The position numbers and the translations under genes are program-made. The notes beneath the pieces are model-generated. The model worked only from the letters and a program-made list of their open reading frames with translations, did not search any database and was not told where the DNA came from. DNA of 64,000 bases, from positions 42,384,858 through 42,448,857 of the forward strand of contig CM055097.1 in assembly GCA_029204225.1 (NCBI GenBank). The letters are read 5' to 3'. Below are positions 34,127-46,284 of this stretch, piece after piece (the first letter of the stretch is position 1; each line of letters begins with the position of its first letter). The DNA is from Diphasiastrum complanatum. Lineage: Eukaryota > Streptophyta > Lycopodiopsida > Lycopodiales > Lycopodiaceae.

Positions 34127-34552
34127 AAAGAGTTAGCCATAACAGAGAATAACTAACTAGTTGATTAGCGTTTACTTGTCTTGTGATTCCCTGATTAGTT
34201 GTCTTGTAAACTCCACACAGTGGAGACATATACACAATTTTGGATCAACACAAAATAGAGCAGAAAAGAGCAAAAAGAAGATAGAGAGACAAAAATAGAT
34301 GTGCATGAAAGTCTACCAACGAGTAGAACACAATGATTGAGCTGAGTGTCAGGCTGCCAATGAGCGAAACACTAACCATCTCACTTAAAACTCAAAAACT
34401 GATAATACAATTGCTCTCTTCTCCATCTCACTATTTTTCGTCGTCTTGATTGCTCGAATGTTTTATGTTCTGTGATCTGTAGTCGCATGCCTATGATCTT
34501 GAAAGCTTCCACAAAAGAAAATCAAACGAACTTGAAAAGAATCTGTTTGCGA

Positions 34553-34638
34553 CAGATTCGCGAAAGGATTCAGTTCGCGACAACAATCAGTTCACGACAA
34601 GACTCAGTTTGTGAAAACAATCAGTTCGCGAAACATTT
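34553..34638 (+). repeat. 17-bp tandem repeat, about five units (CAGTTCGCGACAACAAT)
   Basis: Units start at 34571, 34588, 34605 and 34622 with exact 17-bp spacing, and a diverged 18-bp unit starts at 34553. Most carry TTCGCGA or a variant. Confidence 0.9.
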
Positions 34639-35224
34639 GTCATTGAGATTTTGTGATCTTTTTTTATATTGTTTTCATACCTTCAATGGAAATTTATCTC
34701 CTTGTATCAAATGGACGCGCGTCTTGATCTTTTATCTATACATTTCTTATGCTCGTGCGCAAAACCTATATCAGCATGTGCTCATCATCAATGTGCGTCT
34801 TTTTCAAACATTCGCAAGTAGAAACATTTGTGCGCGCGCTGAACCGATATCGTCTTCACTATGGCAAGTTCTTAACGGTTTGGTGAGGATAATCTTAGGG
34901 AGTTCTTGAAAGCCACTCACATTCCATTTGCGAAATTTGAGTATTTTTCTCTCTCTTTTTTGTCCATTTTGATATCTATAAGTTTTTTTTTATGACAATC
35001 GCTTTAAATTACTTGTTTTTCTTGATAATTTTTCTCAGATTATTACTATTACTTTTAGAGATATAGACAATTGTAGTTTTGTTCATTTCAATGACCTTGT
35101 ACATTCTCATCCATTTGGTAAGCATAAACATGACAAAAAAAGATACTCTAAACTACACTAATATTTTAAAAGAAATACATATTGTGATATCCATAATAGA
35201 AACTTTCGTCTTCTTATCAAAGGA

Positions 35225-36304
35225 ATGGCATTTGTCTTCTTTATCTCTATCGAAAATCCAGAAGATGAGTCTGCTGAATCTTCTTCTGTTCCCTTGATTG
35301 AAGCATCTCCATCTGTTCCAATCGAAGTTGATGAACCAAATATTGATATCGGTGTTGGAGCTGAAGCATCCGTGGCTTCAGAGTTTGAGCAAACTATCTC
35401 TCATTCTATAATCCTATCTGATTATCTTCCAACTTCAACTCCTATTAATACAAAAACTATAATTGATGTTCATGTATACTTTATAGATAATGACAGTTAT
35501 ATTTCTTTTAATGATATAGAAGATATTTTTAATTTGAGAGAGGATGAAGTCTTCTCTTTTTTTGCAAAATAGTTCTCAGAATTTTCTGACATTATTGATT
35601 ATAGTTATAATTATCTCAAAAGTGAGATATATTTTGATAAACGAACAAAAAAGAATTTTTGAAATTCTATTAAAAATATCTTCCAAGGACTCAGTATATC
35701 CCCTCAAGCACTGTAGAAGCTATTGGAGGACATGACATTAGTAGACGAAACGTTGTTGGATTCGATGCTTATGATCTGGTAAGTTGATATTCTATTGGTT
35801 TTGATATTATACTGTTGTCTTTCAATCAAAAGTTTAAGTTTGAGATTGTATTTTTTTTCTTTCATTCTAAATATATTATCTTTACTTGTTTACATAATGC
35901 TATCAAACTAGATTCCTTTGGTATGAAACATGGAGGCCTTTGAGATGTATCAAGTGGGAGAAAGGATGCATCACTTTCTCATTAATAATGAGATTTGTAT
36001 ATATCATGGATCTTTTAATCCATATGTTGCCACTGTCATAATTGTGATTAAGGTATTATCTGTTAGTTTAGGAGGCCATACTTACTCCAAAGGAACATAC
36101 AAAATGGTTTTTGTTAAGAGGGATCTCGCCATTAAAATATTGGGTTATATCCCCAAAGATCATCTACAATGGCCCTTTATTCGGGTTATATAGATATGAG
36201 CAAAAGAAAAAAAATTAGAATTTTTGGATCCATATGAAAGGAGATTATTCCTTCATGACAATACCATCCGCCTGAATCTCGGAGAGGATGATGAAGAAAA
36301 TTAA
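35225..36304 (+). pseudogene. unrecognised acidic-N-terminus protein relic with possible intron
   Basis: The first part (35225-35572) reads MAFVFFISIENPEDESAESS then acidic, Ser/Pro-rich sequence. A donor-like CTG/GTAAGT lies near 35780. A second part (35930-36193) has MYQVGERMHHFLINNEICIY, GGHTYSKGTYKMVFVKRDLA and GYIPKDHLQWPFIRV, then two stops, then KLEFLDPYERRLFLHDNTIR ending in GEDDEEN. The open frame across about 120 codons and the continuing frame after the stops suggest a decayed gene. I cannot name the family; a transposon-carried protein is possible. Confidence 0.35.
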
Positions 36305-36380
36305 ACAATGTTGTATAATAGATTATTGTTATATTACAAGTATCTCTCTTTTGTTATGAATTTGAATGTCTTGTGAAAGA

Positions 36381-36770
36381 TCATGACATTTGGTGAGCTT
36401 TTAGCTTGATATCTAAATTGTGCTCTTAGGTAAAACCACTAAAAAAGTTGAACTAAATATTTATTTTTTGAATTATGATTTGTAGCTCGATGAAACACTC
36501 CTCTAGCTTGCCAATGCGATTTTCCATTCCTTGAGATGACTGGATACTTAAGCTCTTGTACTCTCTTGCAAAACATCATGACATTTGGTGAGCTTTTAGC
36601 TTGATATCTAAATTGTGCTCTTATGTAAAACCACTAAAAAAGTTGAACTAAATATTTATTTTTTGAATTATGATTTGTAGCTCGATGAAACACTCCTCTA
36701 GCTTGCCAATGCGATTTTCCATTCCTTGAGATGACTGAATACTTAAGCTCTTGTACTCTCTTGCAAAATA
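36381..36770. repeat. 195-bp direct tandem duplication
   Basis: Copies 36381-36575 and 36576-36770 differ at only about three positions, so the duplication is young. The unit includes TCATGACATTTGGTGAGC at its start. Confidence 0.95.
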
Positions 36771-36845
36771 TGTAAGATGGTGTAGAAAGATGTGCTGCAA
36801 ATATTAATTGATATCAATTAGTTTTGCACAATATTAAAAGAAAAT

Positions 36846-37452
36846 TTATTGAGAACATTGAATCATCAAAGAATCATAGAACATTACCATGTAATGTGTA
36901 ACATGATCTTTTCTCCAACAATCTCGTACAGATTTGACAAATGTGGTGCAATGTTTTTTCATAGAACTGATATCTTCTGATAATAAGTTTTCCTTTCTAA
37001 TAACACCTATGAGTGTGTCAAAATTCTTCCACACTTGTGACTTTTGCATTCGTGTACTTCCTTTCTTCTCAAAATCATGTGTGGCTGCATGTTCTTTTAT
37101 GATCTTGCCATAATTGTTGACAAGCACATTGTAATTGTTAATTAGCATACTGTAATTGCTAATTAGCATACTGTAATTGCTTAGCATATAGTAATTAAGC
37201 AGTATGCATGTCAAAACCTCGCAACCTTTGACAATATGCAAGTAATGACTGATAGACTTAAAATCTGGACATAAACTGGTACTTGGATCTTCAAAATAAA
37301 TCGTTCCGTCTACCCACAAATCTACATGCTTATGATTATTTTTTCTCAAATGTTCAATCAGTGAAGCAGTATTTTCTACAACTTTTGGATTTTTCTTTAA
37401 AAATGGAGATCATTCCATAGGAAGTGCAACATGCAAATGAAACTTTTCCATT
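36846..37452 (-). pseudogene. unrecognised ORF with internal 7-residue repeats
   Basis: The open frame 36846-37349 (167 codons) extends upstream to an ATG at 37452 (MEKFHLHVALPME) across a single TGA. Middle residues form a tandem of the type NYSMLIS/NYSMLIN/NYNVLVN, from a matching DNA repeat near 37130-37190. The rest (NNHKHVDLWVDGTIYFEDPS; QVWKNFDTLIGVIRKENL; CTTFVKSVRDCWRKDHVTH) has good amino-acid complexity. I know no family that fits. It lies head to head with nothing coding. Confidence 0.4.
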
Positions 37453-38253
37453 GTTGAAAACTATACTATTTCAAAAGATTGATCATCAGTACCTCAGGCT
37501 TTGTATTGGCTATGTCGAGTTCATAATTCTCCCGCCTCAAATTTTACTATGAGCATACAAAAATTTGAGCTCATAGAGCTCACGCTACATATTTTGCAAC
37601 GAGCATACCAAGATTTCAAGTTGGTTAAGCATGCAGAGAAATTTCGGCTTGTGTTATTACAAGCACGCTTAACTAATTAATGCTTGAAGTTAGAACTAGT
37701 TTTAACTACACTAGTTAGAATGGGGCATCACCGGAAACTCGAAAAATGGAAACCAAACAATATCAGTTTTCATTCTCTCTCTACATAATCTCTCTCTAAA
37801 GTCAAATTTCTTAAAGGGCCCAATTTGAGCCCATGTGTATAATACATAGGTGTTTCATCAACAGTATAGGAGGGTTCTTCATAGGGTGGTTCGAAAATCT
37901 CAAGTTCAGGCATATCTGCATTCACATTAGCAGCCTGAACAGGAGGTTTAACAATCATTTTTGCTATTCATTAGCTGATGATGTTGGTAGTGCAAGAGAT
38001 GGTCAGTTCTAGTTTGGTGTATATGGATATTGCCTATTAGATTGCCTTTGAGGGTAGTATTGCATGTACTCAAGGGTTGTATCTACAGTCAGAGGTGTCA
38101 TGGGCATTCATGCTACACAAATGACAATATTTTTCTGTTTTCTCTAGGCGTTGGCATTGTTGTGGGCATTTGTTACCAATGTGGTTGCTTGTATACTAGA
38201 ATGGACACCAAGTGGCCTCTCTTCATGGATAGACTAGTGGTTGTGGTACCCTA
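37453..38253. other. non-coding spacer
   Basis: Low-complexity AT-rich sequence with short repeats of AATTTGAGCTCATAG type. A Pro-rich 62-codon minus ORF (37770-37958) has no recognisable features. Confidence 0.4.
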
Positions 38254-38803
38254 GGTACATGTTATACACCTTTGTCATGTACTTTTAGTACATCCATGCT
38301 TATACATGCAAGATAATATCCAATGTAAGCTTTGTAGGCCCAAAAGGAGCTATTGGCCTTAAGAACAAGGCGGTTCCCTCTTTAGGCCCTTCAAAGTAAT
38401 TAATAAGGATAATAGGCCACTAAGGTCCCAATGAAGGCTAAATAATACTTAACAAGGGCTATCCCTCAAGATAGTTAAGTTAAGTTAAGTGAGAGCATTG
38501 TTTATAACTAGGCAAGAGAGATCAATTTGTGAATCTTTTGGCTCATTTGCAAGTGAGAGCTTCTAGCTTCCTTGTGAATGTCAACCATAGGGATCTCCAT
38601 TGTTAGGTCTCATGTGCCCTATCCACATGAATCCATGCTCTATTTTCATTGGTTGTACTCTTTCTTTCATTGCTAATGCAATTCCATTGAGATCTCATTG
38701 TTTCTAGCTTTCTATGGATATGCTATCTTGATGGTCTTGTACTTTTCTTGCTATTAGCCTTACTTCTATTGTAGTTGCTATTAATTGGGGATTTGGCACA
38801 TGA
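38254..38803 (+). repeat. left LTR of the split gypsy element (5' end approximate)
   Basis: The part from 38459 to 38803 (CTATCCCTCAAGATAG to TTTGGCACATGA) is repeated at 49918-50257 with about a dozen differences. TG at about 38255 is a plausible 5' end. A CCTTT/GGCCC-rich region and TATA-like sequence lie inside. Confidence 0.7.
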
Positions 38804-38810
38804 AATTTCT

Positions 38811-38822
38811 TGGCATCAGAGC
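38811..38822 (+). promoter_or_regulatory. primer-binding site of the split gypsy element
   Basis: TGGCATCAGAGC matches the initiator-tRNA-Met primer site at all but one base and sits 7 bp after the LTR. Confidence 0.65.
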
Positions 38823-40363
38823 ATAGATCCTAAATTCATGATGATTTTATGTGAATCTCCTTAGATTTGATAAGTATATTAGATTTGTAGCTTTCTTTTT
38901 GTTATTTTCGAACTTTGAAATTTTCAGACCTAAGGGCCAATTTGCGACATTCAATTATGCTTTTCATTTCTAATTTGATTCAATATTTTTTAGAGATTTG
39001 TTTTACCTTTAATTTGCACCAATTTGCAAGGCATTTGGATAAGAGATGCAAACGTTATTGCACTTTTCCTAAAAGCTGTCAAAATAGGTGATTAGAAATT
39101 TCACTTCATTTTGTTTGAATTTTTCAGATTTGATCTGAATTTTTATCTCAAGTTTCTTGACATAAGATTTTAGAGCATTTCTTATCTTTGATCTGATTCA
39201 TGTGGCAGGTCATTTGGATTAGTATCCAAATAGTTATGACAATTCTTGATTCCTAGCTCTAGTTTTTCTAGTTTTCTTTCTCCAACAATTTCAGACCTGT
39301 TCTGTTGTTAATTTGGTCTATCAAATCACATTCAATCATTGATCTGATCCTATAGGCTGATAGAGCTTATTGTTATCTTTTTAGAGCTACTGAGTTTGTT
39401 TGATTTGGATCAATTTTGGGTGAGTTATGATCAAATTAGTGGACTAGCCAGAATCTTGGAAAAAAAAAAATTTACAAGTGAAAGAGAAGTACTTCAACGC
39501 TTCAAATTTGAAGTCTGGTGCCTGTTGTAAATTTTTTTCAATTACTTTTATTTGAAGTTTAATATTAAAAAAAAAACAGCCCTAGCCCTAAGCCTCTGCG
39601 CCCTAAAATCTGAATGCGCGCCCAACCTTAACCCTAACTATTATTAAATAGTTAAAAAAGATTAAAAAAAAAAAAACCTAAACCTAAACCTGGCCACGCA
39701 CCCGGCACCTCACTCTGGGCTCGGTCCAGAACCACTTCTCCTCCCCTCCATATTTACTTTATGACTCAGCTACTTGGCTACCTCACGACTCGGCTACTAG
39801 GTTACCTCACTCTCGACTTGGTCGAGATCGCTGGCTCCGTCACCCCCACTTGGTCAAGATCTTAAACACATCGGCCATTCCTCCATACAACTCGGCCATT
39901 TCCTGAGACTCGGCCATTTCTCCTTCATAAGGCTCGGCCATTTCTCTACTGCTCACCCTAAACCCACCCCCCAACGACATCCGCAAACATTCTTCATCCG
40001 ACGACATCTGGAGAGCATTCATCTTCCACCAAACATGGTTTCCTCTCTCTACCCACCCTGACTCTGTCCAACTCTCTCTGTTTCTCTCTCTACCAACCCT
40101 CTCTCTCTCTTCTCTCTCTAACCCCCTCCCTCACTTTCTACAGCCTCATTTTTTTTAGCGGCTGCTCTGCTCTTGTGATAGAATTTTTTTAAATCCCCCC
40201 CCCCCCCTTCCTAAGTTGTAATTAATCATTTTTTGTAATTTTCTATAAACTCCCATAACTTTTCTATTTGAGCTCGGATTTCAGTCGGGTAAGAACTAAA
40301 AGTGATCAGAACGATAGGACGAACTCAACGAAACTACCCAAACTCGTGCTATAACACTTCAAG
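38823..40363 (+). other. leader of the split gypsy element
   Basis: Long untranslated leader. It has a short run of telomere-like CCTAAA units near 39677-39692, CTCGGCCATT-type repeats at 39870-39950, a CT-rich block and a run of 13 C at 40195-40207. No domain is seen. Confidence 0.5.
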
Positions 40364-41440
40364 ATGGGTGGTAAGGAAAGACAAACGGTGGATAAAAATA
40401 ACCCACCTCAAAATAACTTGCCCACTAAAGAAATGGTGGAAGAACTGCATGTTTCGAAACAACAAGAAAACATGCTAAGTAAAATGCAAGCTACACAAGA
40501 TTTGATAGTTACAATGTTGCAAGGAATGAAAAAAAATCGGCAAGATGATAAGAAGAGATGGAAACAAGATCGGCAAGATGATAAGGTGAAATGGGACAGA
40601 TTGTTTGCTAGCCTATCTGGTGGGCAAGACAAATTGTGGAAGCTGATCAAAGATGTAATGAGCCATCTACATCGTTCCATCTACCATCTCCGCCACACAA
40701 TGTAACATCTTCTCATGATGTCCGGAGAATTGACATGGACAAGGGAAAACATGTATTACAGAGTCATATTGAGTATCGGATCAGACTTGGTAATGACAGG
40801 AGAATGTCCAAACAACGAGTGCAACAGTCAATGAGGTTTCATGAACAAGAGAACCACTTTGATGCTCGGGAGTTCAAGGATAAGATTACCATTCAGAAAT
40901 TCAATGGTGACTTTAAGACCCTTGACATTGAAGAGTGGGTTGGATAAATTAGATCGTTACTTCATCTTGTTCGATAGACTTGATCAAGCTAAAATCACTT
41001 TCGCTACAATCCACTTTGAAGAAGCAGTTTATGAGTGGTGAAAGCGAAGGGAGAATAGGCTATCAATAGAGGAATGTAACGCACGAACTAATTGGCCGTT
41101 ATATAAGAATGCTTGTATTGAGACCTTCAGAAGACCATTCCATGATGATGATAACTTTAAAAGATGGACAAAGATATGCCAGAAGAGTTTGATACAAGAG
41201 TATAACTTTGATTTCTGGAGTCTAACTCTTAAGCTACCCACAGTGTCTGATGCGGATCACTTGCGCAGGTATATACAGGAACTACATCCAGATATTGGAG
41301 CTGATGTAGCATCACGTTTTTGCACTGATCTAGATCAAGCTATGCGGGTGGCTCTTAAAATCGAGCCTAAATATGCTGGTAAGTGGTCGACTCAATCGGG
41401 AGCACCCAAATATGAAATTAATGGGCGGGAAGCTGAGCGA
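40364..41440 (+). pseudogene. gypsy gag, frameshifted
   Basis: Reading starts MGGKERQTVDKNNPPQNN with a helical, basic N-terminus (KNRQDDKKRWKQDRQDDKVK). Frameshifts near 40640 and 40945 and a stop at 41039-41041 break it. The capsid-like part includes DKITIQKFNGDFKTLDIEEW, RYFILFDRLDQAKITFA and, later, WSLTLKLPTVSDADHLRRYI and ALKIEPKYAGK. No zinc knuckle follows; the coding is cut near 41440. Confidence 0.8.
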
Positions 41441-41448
41441 AAGATAAA

Positions 41449-42008
41449 CTATAAGAGTGTAGGTTCACTTACCATGCTTGCTTGCAATATTGCCTTTCCG
41501 CTCGAGCCCAGCCTAGGATTGCCTATCCCATGCATCCTAGCGGTCGCGGCATCTTTCTTAATCTTGTATTTATCTGGTGTTCGTTCATCCGCTTTTACAC
41601 GATTCCAATCACTTCTTGAATACCAGGATGCCTTGGATTGCCCGTCCCTATAAGCTCGTTGTGTCATATCATGATGATGCCTAATCCATAAGCTCATATG
41701 CTTATGAATTTCCTTCTCCTCGAATTCCTCTTCTTGTTGGAATTCATCACGAAGGGTACCAATAATTGTCGTTTATTGGCGGAAGGTTGTTCGGACTTAT
41801 TGGCAATTATATTACCTTGAGGATCCACGTCATAATAAGGATTTGTGGATGACTCTTCAGTGGGGGCGGGAGCTGCGGCCGCTTGTGAGGGACCACCCTC
41901 ATCTCGGCTACGCATACTTTGCAGTTCTGCTTTTTGCTTAGGAGTTAATGATTCATATAAATTTTTAACATAATCTCCCGAGCTTTCACCACTGCTTGAC
42001 CCCGACAT
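41449..42008 (-). pseudogene. unrecognised antisense ORF at the CACTA/gypsy junction
   Basis: The minus strand from the ATG at 42008 reads MSGSSSGESSGDYVKNLYES, LTPKQKAELQSMRSRDEGGP, an Ala/Pro/Gln linker and NPYYDVDPQGNII. After a one-base shift near 41760 it continues TLRDEFQQEEEFEEKEIHKH, MSLWIRHHHDMTQRAYRD and WNRVKADERTPDKYKIKKDA, stopping at 41449. Both halves have gene-like composition and share one shift. I do not recognise it. It could be a second CACTA gene read from the opposite strand or a captured host segment. Confidence 0.45.
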
Positions 42009-42675
42009 GATTACTACATTCAAACATACAATACATTACAATAAACCCTAATATATTGAAATGAAGTAGAAAAGAAAATCAACTACAGAAATTTAATGCA
42101 TATTGGAGTAAAACTTTCATACATGTGATAACAAAAGAAGAGAGATATGTGTTTAGAGCCTGCACCAAGATGCAAAATAATCATTTAAGCGACAACGTAT
42201 AAGAATAGTACTATCTAACATTAGAATCATACAATAATTTTATGTTATTTGTGTTTTGTACTTGTGCATATATGCAATTTATCACAACGAGATGAATTAC
42301 ATTCCGATTAGTCTAGCAATGAAGACACTATTCAAGTTAACAGGGTAAGTAATAAATATGCATGTTTTCTTGTTCATAAAGACTTTGTTATTATAAGTAA
42401 AACTATTGTGCTAAACTGACATGTACTTGATTTTTGTTTCTCGTAGAAAAATTATTTTCAAAATAAAATATAGTGCACATGCCTCAAGTGTGATGGAAAA
42501 AAAAGATGCGTGAAAGACGCATTGTTGAAAATCGTTTGTGGAAGTTTGGATGAAAAGAAGAAGGTCAACCATCAAATTTGGAAGACGTTGAGGTTTGTTA
42601 ACTTTATATGATTGTTTTTTATTACAATCTTTGTCAATCTATATATGTCACTTAAGGAATTTGTTTCATGTGTGT

Positions 42676-45107
42676 AGCCAATACATCGAATGCCATTCCA
42701 CGGAGTTGATCCATCTGTGTTTAGTTACAATCAACGTCAAGTTTTGATAGACATGAAAAAACAAAGAATGAAACAAATTGAAGAGGCAAACACAATTGGA
42801 AAAAAGAGTAATCAACTTGATTCTAATGATTATGATGATGAGGTGCAACATGATGAAGCAATGCACAACATGTTTGAATTTTATTTTGAACCAAATGAAA
42901 ATGATGATATGCACGCATCTTCTAATGAAAACGGAAATCACGAACAATTTGAGATGGTGAAGACGAGATTCTATTGCGCAAGGAGGTAGGCACTCCTCTA
43001 TATCCTGGAGCATCCATTTTGAGACTAGCTATGTCAATTCTTATTCTAAACCTTCAAGCAACATACAAATGGAGTGATCGTAGCGTGACATCTTTATTCG
43101 GGTACTTAATGCATAACACAACTATTGAACTTTATAGCGTATTTAGATTAAGCTAATTTTTTTTCTTTTCTAATGCTCTTTTTTTAGGTTGTTGCATCGA
43201 ATACTTCTGAAAGAAAATGTGATACCTAAAACACAAAAAGAAGCACGAAAGATGATGACTGTGCTTGGAATGGATTACGACACAATACATGCATGTCCAG
43301 AAGACCATGTTCTATATAGAGGTGAGCATTCAGAAAAGCTTCAATGTCCAATGTGTAACGCTTCACGTTTTTGAGATGACGTACAAGGGGATAGAGTGCC
43401 ACGAAAAGCGTTACGACATTTTTCAGTTATCCCACGATTGCAACATTTATTTCGATGTAAATCTTTGGCATAACTAATGGATTGCCATGTCAAAAATCGA
43501 TCTACGGATGATGTGATGCGAGTACCAAGTGATTCACTTGCATGGAAACATATCGAAGACCAATGGGCCGAGTTTAAAAATGAACCTCGTAATTTGAGAT
43601 TTGGCCTTGCTATGGATGGTGTGAATCCTTTTAGCGTTCAAGCGTCAACTTGGTCCACATGGCCAGCTGTGCTCGTTAATTATAACATACCTCCATGGTT
43701 GAGTATTAAAACGGGACACTTGTTATTGGCTTTATTGATTTCAGGAAAGTACAAGGCCAAGAACATGGTGTGTATCTTGCACCTTTGGTCGATGAATTGT
43801 GCATTCTTTGGAATGGTATTCACGCTTACGACATCTCGAGACCTTTACAGCAAAGGAACTTCATTGTTCGTGGAATTCTAATGTGGACGATGCATGACTA
43901 CCCCTGTTTAAGCGAATGTTCAGGTATCTATATAATGAATCTAATCCATTTTAGGGTTTAACGTTTGAGTGTATATAACTAAGCTTATGTTCAATTTGGT
44001 TTATGAACTATACAGGTTTAACCACATCGGGTTACAATGCATGTTATATTTGTGGACCACTTTTGGAGGGTCGACATAGCACAAATATGTTAAAAAAAAG
44101 TGGTGTACAAAAATCATCGCAAATACTTGCCGCCTGATCATCCTTTTTGAAGGTTGAATAGGCGATTTTTTGGAAGGCGAGGAGATAATCCTCTAACTAC
44201 ACCACCACCCCCACGCATGGGAGTAGCGGAATGGCATGGTGAATGGCTTAAACATCACGATGTTAATTTTTCATGGAGTAAATCCACTGATGGTATGAAA
44301 CGGTTGTCTATTTTTCATAAATTATCCTATTGGAGGAATTTATTATAAAACCATCTATTGGATCCTATGCACATATTCAAAAACGTCGGTGAATCCTTAT
44401 GGAACCACATCATTGGCATAAAAGACAACTTCGCAGCTCGTAAAGATCTACAAGCGGCCGATGTGAAAAGACCCTATTGGATTCAATACACCGAAGGTGG
44501 AGATGAGATTCTACCTAGCGTGTTGTGGATTTTTACAAAAGAGCAACTCTCATATGTTAAACATGTCATAAAACAAATGAGAACTTCAACATGCTATGCA
44601 CATTCTTTATGCAAATCATTCACCAAAGATGGTAAATTAAGTGGATTGAAATCGCATGATTGGCATAAGATGTTGCAATTCATACTTCCACTTTCTATTC
44701 GAGGTCTCTTCAATGATGACATACGAAATACGCTTTACAATTTGTCATCGATGATTAGATTTGTATATTTTTTTAAGAACTTATATAAATATGTGTTATT
44801 TCAATATTTTTATGTGTTAGACAACCTAATGTACTATCAATCTTGCAAGTGGATTTTCTCAAAAGAAATAAAATATAGTGAATTGGATTCCATGAAAATC
44901 CAAATGATCGAAATGGTATGTTTGTTGGAAAGAGATTTTCCAACTTCCTTTTTGGATATACAAGTTCATCTTCTAGTGCATTTGGTCGAAGAAGTATCAA
45001 TTGCAGGACCTGTACACACGAGATGGATGTTCTACCTTGAGCGCTTTATGAAAGTTTTGAAGGGCTTTGTGAGACAAAAGGCAAGTCCGGAAGGTAGCAT
45101 TGCATAA
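42676..45107 (+). pseudogene. CACTA TNP2 transposase with DUF4218-like region
   Basis: Domains in order: Asp/Asn-rich N-terminus (42690-42989); LYPGASILRLAMSILILNLQ (about 42995); MDYDTIHACPEDHVLYRG (43273); core RNLRFGLAMDGVNPFSVQAS, TWPAVLVNYNIPPWLSIKTG (43590-43715); an intron-like break 43924-44015 with GT/AG ends joining CLSECSG to LTTSGYNACYICGP; YLPPDHPF and HLLDPMHIFKNVGESLWNHI (44350); then KSHDWHKMLQFILPLSIRGL and HLVEEVSIAGPVHTRWMFY, LERFMKVLKGFVRQKASPEG (DUF4218-like), ending at 45107. Several stops and frameshifts make it non-functional. Confidence 0.88.
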
Positions 45108-45128
45108 AGTTGGCTTGTATAGGAATCT

Positions 45129-46284
45129 TTGTTTTATATCACCGAAATAATCTCACAATTGCATCCTGCAAGTCCAAAAATGTGGTGTGAAGTTTTTGAT
45201 ACGATGCTAAAAGCATCCGAAAACGGAAAAGAAGTGACCGAATTAGAATGGGAATTTGTTCGTGGATGTGGATGGAAGGTTAGTGTAATATTGGTTTTGG
45301 GAAGTTTTGTTTTTGTACTATTGAATATATGAATAGTATTTCTAATTACACACATTTGTTTTTGTTTTTTTTGTGTTTTAGTATACATCATACACTGCCA
45401 TGTGGGCATATGGACACCATTACCGTGTTGAGAGTTGACAACAAGCGACGTACATATGATTGTGGTATAATGGCCAACTTTCAACAAGAGAGTCGTTCTA
45501 GTGCGAGGGACCCTAATGTCATTTCGGATGACCTAGACTATGTCAGCACATTGCAACATATTTATGAAGTCGATTACGAGACTAACGGCAAATACTTTAT
45601 TTTTGACGTAAAATGGTTTAAGGTCGTCTATCGTGGAAGCAACGCTACGATTAGAAATGATAACTCAAAGTTTTTTCAAATCGACTCAACAAAATGTATA
45701 TCGATAGACTCTCATGACACTTTAGTATTGCCACAACATTGCGAACAAGTGAGACTCTAAAATTCCAATGTCATTAATATTCTCAATCCAATTATTTATG
45801 TATCAATCTTATAAGACTAACTTAATTTTTTTTAATTCTTTGGCAGATTATATTCCATCCAGATCGAATAGACCCAAGATGGTGGTATGTGATCCAACTT
45901 AATGCAAGAAAACGACGTGTGTTTGAAGGAAAAGATATTGTTGAATTGGATACACATGACGAACCACCACCTAATTTTGGCGATGTTTTGGAAGAACCTG
46001 AACCACTCATCCAAACTCCAAATGATGTCGAAATGATAGGAGAAGAAGGTACAAATGGAAATGATGAGATTCCTACGATCGTACAAGACCAAATTGGGGG
46101 TAATTTGAGGCCCCCATGTTTGGATGAGATAGAATTAGAAGAAGAGGAGATTGAATATGAGGGTAGCTCACATCATCAAAGAGACACGATCAGAAATTTA
46201 CGATTATACCTAGACCTAGAATCAAATGAGTGTCAAGACTTGTGTGATGACGAGAATGATGTAAATGATGAGAATGATCTATGA
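45129..46284 (+). pseudogene. CACTA transposase C-terminal part (DUF4216-like)
   Basis: It continues from the DUF4218-like block. An intron-like break (CGWK/GTTAGT to TTTTAG) lies at about 45280-45381. After one frame change come ISDDLDYVSTLQHIYEVDYE, KYFIFDVKWFKVVYRG (the DUF4216 pattern F-K-C-x-W-F-D-V) and, after another intron-like gap (45759-45846), IIFHPDRIDPRWWYVIQLNA. The tail is acidic (EELELEEEEIEYEG type) and stops at 46284. Confidence 0.75.

Larger units (their letters stand above)
33640..35224. other. non-coding block with hairpin and 17-bp tandem repeat
   Basis: TGTTAGAAATTGTG at about 33964 resembles an LTR start. Other contents are the hairpin at 34086-34126 and the tandem repeat at 34553-34638, listed separately. 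No coding domain is seen. Confidence 0.4.

Noticed and set aside
36100-37500. CRISPR-like array from the short direct repeats
   Set aside because: A 195-bp duplication and a 21-bp minisatellite with no unique spacers, in plant DNA.
39600-39700. Interstitial telomere repeat
   Set aside because: Only two or three imperfect CCTAAA units; too short.
39840-40022. 60-codon minus ORF with MAE repeats
   Set aside because: It comes from short CTCGGCCATT repeats in the gypsy leader.
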